A DNA stretch of 5,700 nt from Clostridiaceae bacterium (lineage in GTDB: Bacteria > Bacillota > Clostridia > Oscillospirales > Acutalibacteraceae): assembly GCA_016292575.1 (NCBI GenBank), contig JAEDIH010000112.1, forward strand, positions 1-5,700. Reading direction: 5' to 3'. Position 1 is the stretch's first letter; each line of letters begins with the position of its first letter. The notes beneath the pieces were generated by a model that saw nothing but the letters and a program-made list of their open reading frames with translations, had not been told where the DNA came from and searched no databases. Of the stretch, positions 1-5,700 are shown piece after piece. Both the position numbers and the translations under genes were made by a program.

Positions 1-329
1 ACGGCTACTTCTGGTATGTCAGCCGTGTTGACGACGTTATCAAGTCCTCCGGCTATCGCATAGGACCGTTCGAGATTGAGAACGTTATTATGGAGCTGCC
101 CTATGTTCTTGAATGCGGAGTCTGCGCTGCTCCCGATGAGGTCAGGGGACAGGTTGTTAAAGCCTGCATTGTTCTTACCAACGGAACCGAGGGTACCGAC
201 GAGCTTAAAAAGGAAATCCAGACATATGTTAAGACGCATACCGCTCCGTATAAATATCCGCGTATTGTTGAGTTCAGGGACGAGCTGCCTAAGACCATCA
301 GCGGAAAAATTATCAGAAACAAGCTTTAA
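1..329 (+). CDS. Acyl-CoA synthetase (AMP-forming), C-terminal end only
   Basis: This is the 3' end of an adenylate-forming acyl-CoA synthetase whose start lies left of the window; reading begins at base 3 and gives 108 residues before TAA at 327-329. The visible part is the C-terminal lid domain (AMP-binding_C). It contains the hinge motif with VSRVDDVIKSSGYRIGP near its start and the catalytic-lysine motif PKTISGKIIR near its end. The family joins a carboxylic acid to CoA using ATP, via an acyl-adenylate. It matches the end of the synthetase at 753-3035 at 99 of 108 residues with no gaps, so the two are recent tandem paralogues and probably use similar acids. Whether this copy also carries the N-terminal XRE and cupin domains cannot be seen. 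No convincing terminator follows; the next promoter starts 24 bases after the stop. Confidence 0.93.
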   Translation, partial: GYFWYVSRVDDVIKSSGYRIGPFEIENVIMELPYVLECGVCAAPDEVRGQVVKACIVLTNGTEGTDELKKEIQTYVKTHTAPYKYPRIVEFRDELPKTISGKIIRNKL

Positions 330-352
330 TATTAAAAAATTCAAAAATATTC

Positions 353-381
353 TTGACAAATTTTCAAAGATGTGATAGTAT
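353..381 (+). promoter_or_regulatory. Sigma-A-type promoter for the T-box operon
   Basis: A perfect -35 box TTGACA (353-358) is followed by 17 bases and a -10 box TAGTAT (376-381, four of six consensus bases). A TG at 373-374, one base upstream of the -10, forms an extended -10 element that would compensate for the imperfect box. Transcription would begin near 388, just before the T-box leader, giving a leader of about 365 nucleotides ahead of the ATG at 753. The region around it is AT-rich, as expected. The position directly ahead of a riboswitch strengthens the call. Confidence 0.8.
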
Positions 382-611
382 CAACTCAATGGCAATTTAA
401 TATATTAAAGCGTTGAAGGAAAGTTCAATGAAGCACAACCTTTTTCAGAGAGTCGGCGTTTGGTGCAAGCCGTCAAAGGCGCTTTTTTGATGTAGTTCCC
501 GAGCCGGAGGAAAGAAAGCCGCTTTCGGTCAGTAGAATCCTCTCGTGTATGCTGCGTGAAGGCATAGGGTTTGTTTGAACCCGAAGAGCGGCGGTTTTTG
601 ATAACCGCAAA

Positions 612-652
612 TTGAGTGGTACCGCGGGTAGTGTTTATTACGCTCGTCTCAA
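612..652 (+). promoter_or_regulatory. T-box antiterminator element
   Basis: The conserved T-box sequence GAGTGGTACCGCGG lies at 614-627. Its UGGU (617-620) is the bulge that pairs with the free NCCA end of an uncharged tRNA; the final U calls for discriminator base A, as in tRNA-Val. The antiterminator helix forms from UUGAG 612-616 with CUCAA 648-652, and an inner helix is possible between GUAGU and AUUAC (about 628-641). The CUCAA strand is also the middle of the terminator's 5' arm, so the two folds exclude each other, which is the expected switching logic. Confidence 0.92.
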
Positions 653-679
653 GAATTACATCTTGAGGCGGGCTTTTTT
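642..679 (+). terminator. Intrinsic terminator of the T-box leader
   Basis: GCTCGTCTCAAG (642-653) pairs along all 12 positions (three G-U pairs) with CTTGAGGCGGGC (662-673), around an 8-base loop, and is followed by six T residues (674-679). This is the regulated attenuator: it forms when charged tRNA fails to stabilise the antiterminator, ending transcription about 74 bases before the synthetase start codon. Confidence 0.95.
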
Positions 680-739
680 GTTACCCCTCCTTCCGCTTTT
701 TATGCAGCAAGGAACACTTCTTTTCCCGCTTGAATTTTT

Positions 740-744
740 GGAGG
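740..744 (+). promoter_or_regulatory. Ribosome binding site that fixes the start at 753
   Basis: GGAGG stands 8 bases before ATG 753. The reading frame is open upstream to an ATG at 612, but that codon lies inside the T-box sequence and its extension would be read through the terminator hairpin, giving 47 residues with no family similarity. The Shine-Dalgarno site and the domain start both favour 753. Confidence 0.9.
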
Positions 745-752
745 AACAGACT

Positions 753-3035
753 ATGGACTCAATCACATCTCTCGACCTTAAAATCATTGAAATGGCGGAA
801 AGAATCCGCGAGCTGCGCAAGGACGTCGGCTTTTCGGTTGAAAAAATGGCAATGCTTACCGATGTTTCCAAAGAGGAATACATCGAATGCGAAAACGGAC
901 GTCATGATCTCAGTTTTGCGTTCTTGTACCGCTGCGCACTTGCGTTCGGTGTTGACGTTTCGGAAATTATTGAGGGCTCTGCGCCCAAGCTCAAGTCGTA
1001 CACAATCACTCGCAAAGACGACGGACAGCGCATTGAGCGTGCCCACGGCATGGACTATTACAACCTTGCCGCCGCGTTCAGGAACAGGATTGCCGAGCCG
1101 CTTTATGTTGAATGTGTTTTCAGCGAGGAAGCGCTTCACCGCGATATTGAGCTTACGACTCATGTCGGTCAGGAGTGTGACCTTGTTATAAGCGGAACGA
1201 TGAAGCTTCAGATAGGCACTCACACCGAAATTCTCCATGAGGGCGACTGCGCCTATTACGATTCCTCAACTCCGCACGGAATGATTGCCCTTGACGGCGA
1301 AAACTGTAAGTTCTATGCAATAGTTCTCAATCCGTCAAATTGGAGCCGGGAAACCGTTGAGGAGTTCCGCAACGAAAAAGATGTCAAGCGCATAAAGACC
1401 AACAAGCGCATTTATCACAAGTTCATTCATCCCGTTGAGGACGAGAGGGGCGCGCTTGAGTCTATAAGCTTTGAAAACGAGGATAAGTTCAATTTTGCCT
1501 TTGATGTTGTTGACGCTCTTGCCGAGCGTTCACCGCAAAAAAGAGCAATGCTTCACATTTCAAGGGATAAAAAAGAGACGGAATTGACTTTCCTTGATAT
1601 GAAAGAAAATTCCGCAAAATGTGCAAATTACTTCAAAAGTCTCGGCATTAAAAGGGGCGACCGTGTCATGCTTGTCATGAAGCGCAGATATCAGTTCTGG
1701 TTTGCCGTTCTGGGACTTCATAAGCTCGGCGCAATAGCCATTCCTGCAAGCAATCTGCTTCAGGAGCACGATTATTCCTACCGCTTCAACGCTGCCGGAG
1801 TTTCCGCAATAATCTGCGCCGGCGAGGACTTCATCTGCGAGCAGGTTGACAAAGCGCAAGAGGATTCTCCAACGCTTAAAATCAAAATCTGCACCGATGG
1901 AAAGCGAGAGGGCTGGCACTCGTTTGACGAGGAGTATCCGCTCTTCAGCGAAAAATTCCTGCGTACCGAAGATACTCCCTGCGGCAACGACCTTATGCTC
2001 ATGTTCTTCACATCGGGAACAACGGGCTACCCGAAGATTGCCGCTCACTCATACAAATATCCGCTCGGCCATTTCATCACGGCGAACTACTGGCACTGCG
2101 TTGACCCGAACGGACTTCACCTGACAATTTCCGATACCGGTTGGGCAAAGGCAATGTGGGGCAAGCTTTACGGCCAGTGGCTGTGCGAGGGCGCGGTCTT
2201 TGTTTATGACTTTGACCGCTTTGATGCGGCGGATATCCTGCCGATGTTCAAAAAGTATCACATTACAACCTTCTGCGCACCGCCGACAATGTACCGCATG
2301 ATGATTAAGGAGGATCTTTCAAAGTATGATATGTCCTCGGTTGAACACGCGACAATAGCGGGCGAAGCGCTTAATCCCGAAGTTTTCAGAAAGCTTGAAG
2401 AGCTCACCGGTCTCAAGGTTATGGAGGGCTTCGGTCAGTCGGAAACAACGCTCGTTATCGGTAACCTTTTCGGCTCAAAGCACAAGCTTGGCTCAATGGG
2501 CAAGCCCACGCCGCTTTATGACGTTGATCTTGTTGATCCGGACGGAAAGAGCGTTAAGGACGGCGAACCCGGCGAAATTGTTATAAGAACAGCAAACGGC
2601 GCACCCTGCGGACTTTTCACCGGATATTACGGCGATGAAAAGCAGACAAACGAAGCGTGGTACGACGGAATGTATCACACGGGCGATGTTGCCTGGCGCG
2701 ATGAGGACGGCTATTACTGGTATGTCAGCCGTATCGACGATGTTATCAAGTCCTCCGGCTACCGCATAGGACCGTTTGAAATTGAAAGCGTTATTATGGA
2801 GCTTCCCTATGTTCTTGAATGCGGAGTCTGCGCTTCTCCCGATGAAGTCAGAGGTCAGGTTGTTAAAGCCTGCATTGTTCTGACAAAGGGAACAGAGGGT
2901 ACCGAGCAGCTCAAAAAGGAAATTCAGACCTATGTTAAAACGCACACTGCACCCTATAAATATCCGCGCATAGTCGAATTCAGGGACGAGCTTCCTAAGA
3001 CTACCAGCGGAAAGATTATCAGACATAAGCTTTAA
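753..3035 (+). CDS. XRE-cupin-acyl-CoA synthetase fusion protein
   Basis: The 760-residue product has three parts. Residues about 14-75 form an XRE/Cro-type helix-turn-helix (RIRELRKDVGFSVEKMA, then VSKEEYIECENGR). Residues about 115-195 form a small cupin barrel with H137, E141 and H175 as possible metal or ligand residues, as in PuuR-like XRE-cupin regulators. Residues about 245-760 form a full AMP-forming acyl-CoA synthetase resembling the medium-chain (ACSM-like) group: P-loop FFTSGTTGYPK 418-428, GFGQSETT 559-566, YHTGD 641-645, hinge SRIDDVIKSSGYRIGP 659-674, and catalytic K754 in PKTTSGKIIR. All catalytic motifs are intact, so it should make acyl-CoA from a carboxylate, ATP and CoA. 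From the valine T-box ahead and the vor genes behind, isobutyrate or a related branched-chain acid is the inferred substrate. The front half may bind DNA or may only sense a ligand. It is the first gene of the operon. The domain calls are solid; the substrate is not. Confidence 0.94.
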   Translation: MDSITSLDLKIIEMAERIRELRKDVGFSVEKMAMLTDVSKEEYIECENGRHDLSFAFLYRCALAFGVDVSEIIEGSAPKLKSYTITRKDDGQRIERAHGMDYYNLAAAFRNRIAEPLYVECVFSEEALHRDIELTTHVGQECDLVISGTMKLQIGTHTEILHEGDCAYYDSSTPHGMIALDGENCKFYAIVLNPSNWSRETVEEFRNEKDVKRIKTNKRIYHKFIHPVEDERGALESISFENEDKFNFAFDVVDALAERSPQKRAMLHISRDKKETELTFLDMKENSAKCANYFKSLGIKRGDRVMLVMKRRYQFWFAVLGLHKLGAIAIPASNLLQEHDYSYRFNAAGVSAIICAGEDFICEQVDKAQEDSPTLKIKICTDGKREGWHSFDEEYPLFSEKFLRTEDTPCGNDLMLMFFTSGTTGYPKIAAHSYKYPLGHFITANYWHCVDPNGLHLTISDTGWAKAMWGKLYGQWLCEGAVFVYDFDRFDAADILPMFKKYHITTFCAPPTMYRMMIKEDLSKYDMSSVEHATIAGEALNPEVFRKLEELTGLKVMEGFGQSETTLVIGNLFGSKHKLGSMGKPTPLYDVDLVDPDGKSVKDGEPGEIVIRTANGAPCGLFTGYYGDEKQTNEAWYDGMYHTGDVAWRDEDGYYWYVSRIDDVIKSSGYRIGPFEIESVIMELPYVLECGVCASPDEVRGQVVKACIVLTKGTEGTEQLKKEIQTYVKTHTAPYKYPRIVEFRDELPKTTSGKIIRHKL
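2707..3035 (+). repeat. Direct repeat of positions 1-329 (paralogous 3' gene ends)
   Basis: The last 329 bases of this synthetase gene align with bases 1-329 at a constant offset of 2706 and without any insertion or deletion, up to and including the stop codon. Most differences are synonymous third-position changes, and only 9 of 108 amino acids differ. This indicates an ancestral tandem gene duplication kept under purifying selection rather than a mobile repeat. The left boundary of the duplicated unit lies outside the window. Similarity stops soon after the stop codons, because 330 onward and 3036 onward differ. Confidence 0.9.
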
Positions 3036-3059
3036 CAAGCTTTAAGGAGAAGCTGTATA

Positions 3060-3725
3060 ATGGAAGATAAAAAAATCACCGTTTTTTGCGGTCATTACGG
3101 CAGCGGAAAGACCAATGTTGCAATAAATTACGCCTTTGACCTTAAAAAGCGGCACGAAAGCGTCAGCATTCTTGACCTTGATATTGTCAATCCCTATTTC
3201 CGAACAAAGGACAGCGAAAAGGAGTTCAATGAAAAGGGGATTGAGCTAATCTGTTCGTCATACGCCGCGTCAAACCTTGACATTCCGGCTCTGCCGTCGG
3301 AGATGTACGCGCCGTTCTGCCGCAAGGATAACTACAGCGTTCTTGACATCGGCGGCGATGACAGGGGAGCGGTTGCCCTCGGAAGATTTTCTGAGCTTAT
3401 CAAAAAGAGCGGGGACTACAGTATGCTTTTTGTGGTGAATTTTTATCGCCCACTTACTCAGACGTCCGAAGAGGCTCTCGAGGTCATGCGTGAGATTGAA
3501 AACGCCTGCTCGCTCTCTTTCACCGGTATCGTCAACAACTCGAATGTCGGCGTTCAGACAAATAAAGAATATATTGAGCAAACTTTTTCCCATGTTCAAA
3601 AGCTGTGTGAACTTTCATCTCTTCCGCTTGTGATGACAACGGTAAGGGACGACCTTTCAAAGCAGTTTGAAGATATTGAAAATGTGTTTTCCTTAACACT
3701 TCAGAAGACTATTTTAGGAGGTTAA
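3060..3725 (+). CDS. MinD/ParA-like P-loop ATPase, function unknown
   Basis: A 221-residue cytosolic nucleotide-binding protein of the SIMIBI (MinD/ParA/CobQ-like) class. The Walker A motif GHYGSGKT is at 11-18 and lacks the extra lysine of the deviant KGGxGKT form. LDLDIVNPYFR (38-48) gives the switch I aspartate, VLDIGGDDRG (94-103) the Walker B region, and VNN near 158-160 a likely base-recognition site. There is no CxxC pair of the kind that binds Fe-S clusters in Mrp/NBP35 carriers, no DNA-binding domain and no membrane segment. It starts 24 bases after the synthetase stop, with AAGGAG 9-10 bases before its ATG, and its last codons contain the ribosome site of the ferredoxin gene, so it is co-transcribed and probably translationally linked. 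A role in assembling or activating the oxidoreductase is a guess from position only. Confidence 0.88.
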   Translation: MEDKKITVFCGHYGSGKTNVAINYAFDLKKRHESVSILDLDIVNPYFRTKDSEKEFNEKGIELICSSYAASNLDIPALPSEMYAPFCRKDNYSVLDIGGDDRGAVALGRFSELIKKSGDYSMLFVVNFYRPLTQTSEEALEVMREIENACSLSFTGIVNNSNVGVQTNKEYIEQTFSHVQKLCELSSLPLVMTTVRDDLSKQFEDIENVFSLTLQKTILGG

Positions 3726-3728
3726 AAA

Positions 3729-3935
3729 ATGGCAAAGGTAACGTTTCAGACTGACCTGTGCAAGGGCTGCGGACTTTGTGTTGACGCCTGCCCGAAAAAA
3801 CTCATTAAAATTGCAGAAAACAAAATTAACGCAAAGGGTCATTCCCCGGCAGAAATGACAAATCAGGAAAAATGCATCGGCTGCGCATTCTGCGCAACAA
3901 TGTGTCCCGATTGCGTAATTACGGTTGAAAAGTGA
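3729..3935 (+). CDS. 2[4Fe-4S] ferredoxin subunit of a 2-oxoacid oxidoreductase (delta type)
   Basis: A 68-residue ferredoxin with two clusters. The first motif is C11-x2-C14-x2-C17-x3-C21-P and the second is C49-x2-C52-x2-C55-x3-C59-P, which together ligate two [4Fe-4S] clusters. An additional Cys62 follows the second motif. In four-subunit 2-oxoacid:ferredoxin oxidoreductases this subunit carries electrons between the TPP site and external ferredoxin. It begins only 3 bases after the ATPase stop, with AGGAGG at 3716-3721, and is directly followed by vorB, which fits a delta subunit rather than a free ferredoxin. The naming of this subunit (VorC or VorD) varies between organisms, so no symbol is given. 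Confidence 0.92.
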   Translation: MAKVTFQTDLCKGCGLCVDACPKKLIKIAENKINAKGHSPAEMTNQEKCIGCAFCATMCPDCVITVEK

Positions 3936-3939
3936 GGTG
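3934..3939 (+). promoter_or_regulatory. Ribosome binding site deciding the vorB start
   Basis: GAGGTG overlaps the ferredoxin stop codon (TGA 3933-3935). Its GAGG core ends 8 bases before ATG 3946 and 5 bases before ATG 3943. The 7-10 base spacing of the other genes here favours 3946, though 3943 (one extra Met) cannot be excluded. An in-frame TTG at 3925 lies upstream of this site and is an unlikely start. Confidence 0.65.
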
Positions 3940-3945
3940 CGAATG

Positions 3946-5010
3946 ATGACAGAAAAGGTACTTATGAAAGGCAACGAAGCGATTGCCGAAGCCGCTATCC
4001 TTGCCGGCTGCCGCTATTATTTCGGCTATCCTATCACTCCGCAGACCGAGGTTGCGGCATATATGGCAAAAAGAATGCCGAAGATTGGCGGAGTTTTTCT
4101 TCAGGCGGAAAGCGAGGTTGCAGCCATCAATATGGTCTACGGCGTTTCCTCTGCCGGAAAGCGCGTAATGACCTCCTCCTCAAGCCCGGGAATCTCGCTT
4201 AAAAGCGAGGGACTTTCATATCTTGCAGGCTCCGACCTGCCGGCGCTCGTTGTCAACGTTCAGCGCGGCGGCCCGGGTCTCGGCGGAATCCAGCCCAGCC
4301 AGTCGGATTATTTCCAAGCAACAAAGGGTGGAGGACACGGCGATTACAAAATGATTGTTCTGGCTCCTGCCTCCGTTCAGGAAATGGCTTCGCTTACGGT
4401 TAAGGGCTTTGACCTTGCCGATAAATACAGAATGACCTCAATGATTCTTGCCGACGGCACAATGGGTCAGATGATGGAGCCCGTTTCGCTTGAAAAGGTT
4501 GAAGCGACCGTCTGTGAAAAGCCCTGGGCAGTCACCGGAACAAAAGGGGAAAGGAAGCATAATATCGTAAACTCCCTTTCACTTGTTCCCGAGGAGCTTG
4601 AAAGACTCAACTTTGCCCGTTTTGAACGCTACAAAAAGGTTCAGGAAAACGAGGTTATGTATGAAAGCTTTATGATGGACGACGCGGAAATTTGCGTTGT
4701 TGCTTTCGGAATTGCCGCAAGAGTTTCAAAGAATGCGATTGTTGAAGCGCGCAAAAAGGGCGTCAAGGTAGGAATGATCCGCCCGATTACGCTCTGGCCG
4801 TTCCCGAAGAAGGCGCTGCTTGACGCCGCCGAAAAGGCGCACACCTTCATCAGTGTTGAGCTTTCAATGGGTCAGATGATTGAAGATATCGAGCTTGCAA
4901 TCAAGTGCAAGCGTCCCGTAATGCTCTGCAACCGCGTCGGCGGAATGATTCCCTCGCCGAACATGGTTCTTGAAGCTATTGAAAAAGCAGACAAAGGAGG
5001 AAGAAAATAA
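3946..5010 (+). CDS. vorB: 2-oxoacid:ferredoxin oxidoreductase alpha subunit, VorB type
   Basis: The 354-residue product is the alpha subunit of a 2-ketoisovalerate (3-methyl-2-oxobutanoate):ferredoxin oxidoreductase, or a close relative. The N-terminal pyrimidine-binding domain (about 7-240) shows FGYPITPQTE (26-35), QAESEVAAINMVYG (53-66), TSSSSPG (76-82) and RGGPGLGGIQPSQSDY (107-122). The C-terminal PFOR-II-like domain (about 248-340) includes the segment GMIRPITLWPFP. The length is usual for the separate alpha subunit. The enzyme interconverts a 2-oxoacid plus CoA and the acyl-CoA plus CO2, with ferredoxin as electron carrier. It overlaps vorA by one base (TAATG). Sequence alone does not fully separate Vor from Kor (2-oxoglutarate) enzymes; the overall likeness to VorB and the valine T-box favour branched-chain substrates. 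It is probably expressed only when the leader is read through. Confidence 0.9.
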   Translation: MTEKVLMKGNEAIAEAAILAGCRYYFGYPITPQTEVAAYMAKRMPKIGGVFLQAESEVAAINMVYGVSSAGKRVMTSSSSPGISLKSEGLSYLAGSDLPALVVNVQRGGPGLGGIQPSQSDYFQATKGGGHGDYKMIVLAPASVQEMASLTVKGFDLADKYRMTSMILADGTMGQMMEPVSLEKVEATVCEKPWAVTGTKGERKHNIVNSLSLVPEELERLNFARFERYKKVQENEVMYESFMMDDAEICVVAFGIAARVSKNAIVEARKKGVKVGMIRPITLWPFPKKALLDAAEKAHTFISVELSMGQMIEDIELAIKCKRPVMLCNRVGGMIPSPNMVLEAIEKADKGGRK

Positions 5011-5700
5011 TGGTCGTTTTTGAAAAACCGAAATCGCTCACCGATGTGCCGTTTCACTATTGTCCCGGCTGCACACACGGAATTATCCACCGCCTTGTTG
5101 CGGAGGCTATAGATGAGCTCGGAATCGAGGGTAAAACCGTTGGCATTGCTCCGGTGGGCTGCGCCGTTTTGGCGTATAACTACTTTGCCTGCGACATGGT
5201 GGAGGCTGCCCACGGACGCGCTCCGGCTGTTGCAACGGGCGTTAAGCGTGCCGAGCCGGATAACATTGTGTTCACCTATCAGGGCGACGGCGACCTTGCT
5301 TCAATCGGTATGGCTGAAACAGTTCATGCCGCAACAAGGAACGAGAACATAACAGTAATTTTTGTTAATAACGCAATTTACGGCATGACGGGCGGACAGA
5401 TGGCTCCCACCTCGCTTCCCGGTCAGGTTACCCAGACCTCGCCTTACGGCAGAGACGTTAACCTTTGCGGCTATCCGGTAAAGGTTTGCGAAATGCTTTC
5501 TCAGCTTGACGGTGCGGAATATATTGAGCGCGTTGCCGTCAACAATGTCAAAAATGTTAGGAACGCAAAGAAAGCTATTAAAAAGGCTTTTCAGAATCAG
5601 ATTGACAAAAAGGGCTTTTCGCTCATTGAGGTTGTTTCAAGCTGCCCGACAAACTGGGGCATGACGCCGCAGAACGCTCTCAAGTGGCTTGAGGAAAACA
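5010..5700 (+). CDS. vorA: 2-oxoacid:ferredoxin oxidoreductase TPP-binding subunit, VorA type (3' end missing)
   Basis: The gene starts at ATG 5010, sharing one base with the vorB stop, with AAGGAGG at 4994-5000 placed 9 bases upstream. The 230 visible residues run to the window edge, and roughly 15-30 more are expected from the usual family length. The thiamine pyrophosphate motif is GDGD (92-95) followed by NN (120-121) in YQGDGDLASIG...FVNNAIYGMTGGQ. Cys18, Cys21 (CPGC), Cys51 and Cys212 match the four positions that hold the [4Fe-4S] cluster beside the TPP in KorB/PorB-type subunits. It pairs with the alpha subunit to form the catalytic centre that decarboxylates 2-oxoacids or, in reverse, carboxylates acyl-CoA. 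A gamma subunit gene would be expected next, outside the window. Confidence 0.9.
   Translation, partial: MVVFEKPKSLTDVPFHYCPGCTHGIIHRLVAEAIDELGIEGKTVGIAPVGCAVLAYNYFACDMVEAAHGRAPAVATGVKRAEPDNIVFTYQGDGDLASIGMAETVHAATRNENITVIFVNNAIYGMTGGQMAPTSLPGQVTQTSPYGRDVNLCGYPVKVCEMLSQLDGAEYIERVAVNNVKNVRNAKKAIKKAFQNQIDKKGFSLIEVVSSCPTNWGMTPQNALKWLEEN

Larger units (their letters stand above)
410..679 (+). promoter_or_regulatory. T-box riboswitch, probable valine specifier (GUA)
   Basis: A tRNA-sensing leader that lets transcription continue when the cognate tRNA is uncharged. Stem I can be drawn as follows: GGAA 418-421 with UUCC 496-499; CAAUGAAGC 426-434 with GCUUUUUUG 481-489 (one U-U mismatch); CCUUU 439-443 with AAAGG 475-479; CGGC 454-457 with GCCG 469-472. 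It carries a CAGAGAG bulge-type motif (446-452) and a GGUG-containing terminal loop (462-465), as in classic Stem I. The specifier loop strand is AUGUAG (490-495). By register with known leaders (codon, then a purine, then the paired UUC) the codon is GUA at 492-494, valine. A small hairpin lies at 548-566, another (GGGUU/AACCC) at 567-582, and the Stem III-like hairpin GCGGUU/AACCGC at 591-608, directly ahead of the T-box sequence. The lowest part of Stem I and any Stem II pseudoknot were not resolved by eye. The T-box class is nearly certain; the valine reading is about 75% sure. Confidence 0.95.

Noticed and set aside
76..375. Forward frame of 99 codons overlapping the first synthetase end
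   Set aside because: It is out of frame with the clear synthetase C-terminus, its composition is arginine- and serine-rich as in shadow frames, and it runs into the promoter.
491..493. UGU (Cys) as the T-box specifier
   Set aside because: It sits one base out of register with the GGAA/UUCC helix, and the bulge UGGU does not match the discriminator U of tRNA-Cys.
612..752. Upstream extension of the fusion gene to an ATG at 612 (47 extra residues)
   Set aside because: The codon lies inside the T-box sequence and the extension crosses the terminator hairpin and T tract. A good Shine-Dalgarno site and the domain start support ATG 753.
759..1238. Reverse-strand open frame (159 codons) opposite the XRE-cupin region
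   Set aside because: No family likeness; it is explained as a shadow of the coding strand.
2493..3038. Long reverse-strand open frame (181 codons) opposite the synthetase C-terminal region
   Set aside because: It mirrors a well-supported gene with all catalytic motifs, encodes no recognisable domain, and comparable antisense frames occur opposite the other genes here.
3925..3945. TTG start for vorB giving a 361-residue product
   Set aside because: It lies upstream of the GAGGTG ribosome site and inside the ferredoxin gene; ATG 3946 or 3943 fits the spacing and the usual VorB N-terminus.
3946..5700. 2-oxoglutarate synthase (KorAB) or pyruvate synthase instead of Vor
   Set aside because: Not fully excluded, but the alpha subunit resembles VorB overall and the valine T-box and acid-activating enzyme fit branched-chain substrates better.
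1..5700. CRISPR arrays, insertion sequences, tRNA or rRNA genes, attachment sites
   Set aside because: No regularly spaced short repeats, transposase motifs, terminal inverted repeats or tRNA cloverleaf were seen; apart from the T-box leader the window is nearly all protein-coding.

Overview
The window looks like part of a chromosomal operon from an anaerobic Gram-positive bacterium of the Clostridia, perhaps a gut or rumen Oscillospirales/Ruminococcaceae-type organism. Three things point there: a tRNA-sensing T-box leader (essentially a Gram-positive regulator), strong AGGAGG-type ribosome binding sites, and an oxygen-sensitive ferredoxin-dependent 2-oxoacid oxidoreductase. The exact taxon is inference. 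All recognised genes are on the + strand.

Layout. Positions 1-329 hold the last 108 codons of an acyl-CoA synthetase. Positions 330-752 are non-coding and contain a sigma-A-type promoter with an extended -10 (353-381), then a T-box riboswitch (about 410-679) ending in a perfect 12-bp intrinsic terminator with a six-T tail. Next comes a 760-residue protein (753-3035) in which an XRE-type helix-turn-helix and a cupin domain are fused in front of a complete acyl-CoA synthetase. Its C-terminus is 92% identical to the partial protein at the left edge, so the two are tandem paralogues. Closely spaced behind it are a MinD/ParA-like P-loop ATPase (3060-3725), a two-cluster ferredoxin subunit (3729-3935), the alpha subunit VorB (3946-5010) and the TPP-binding subunit VorA (5010 to beyond the right edge). 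A gamma subunit is expected just outside the window.

How the genes fit together. The T-box specifier loop can be read as GUA (Val), and the T-box bulge reads UGGU, which matches a tRNA with discriminator A, as tRNA-Val has. A valine signal fits the downstream genes. The synthetase could activate isobutyrate to isobutyryl-CoA, and the oxidoreductase, run in the reductive carboxylation direction with reduced ferredoxin, could turn this into 2-ketoisovalerate, which one transamination converts to valine. Uncharged tRNA-Val would then switch on a short-chain-acid salvage route to valine. The T-box itself is strongly supported by sequence. The Val reading is well supported but made by eye, and the direction and substrate of the enzymes are inferred.

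The most unusual items are the regulator-enzyme fusion (XRE + cupin + acyl-CoA synthetase), the valine T-box in front of an acid-activating and reductive carboxylation cassette, and the uncharacterised ATPase embedded among the oxidoreductase genes.
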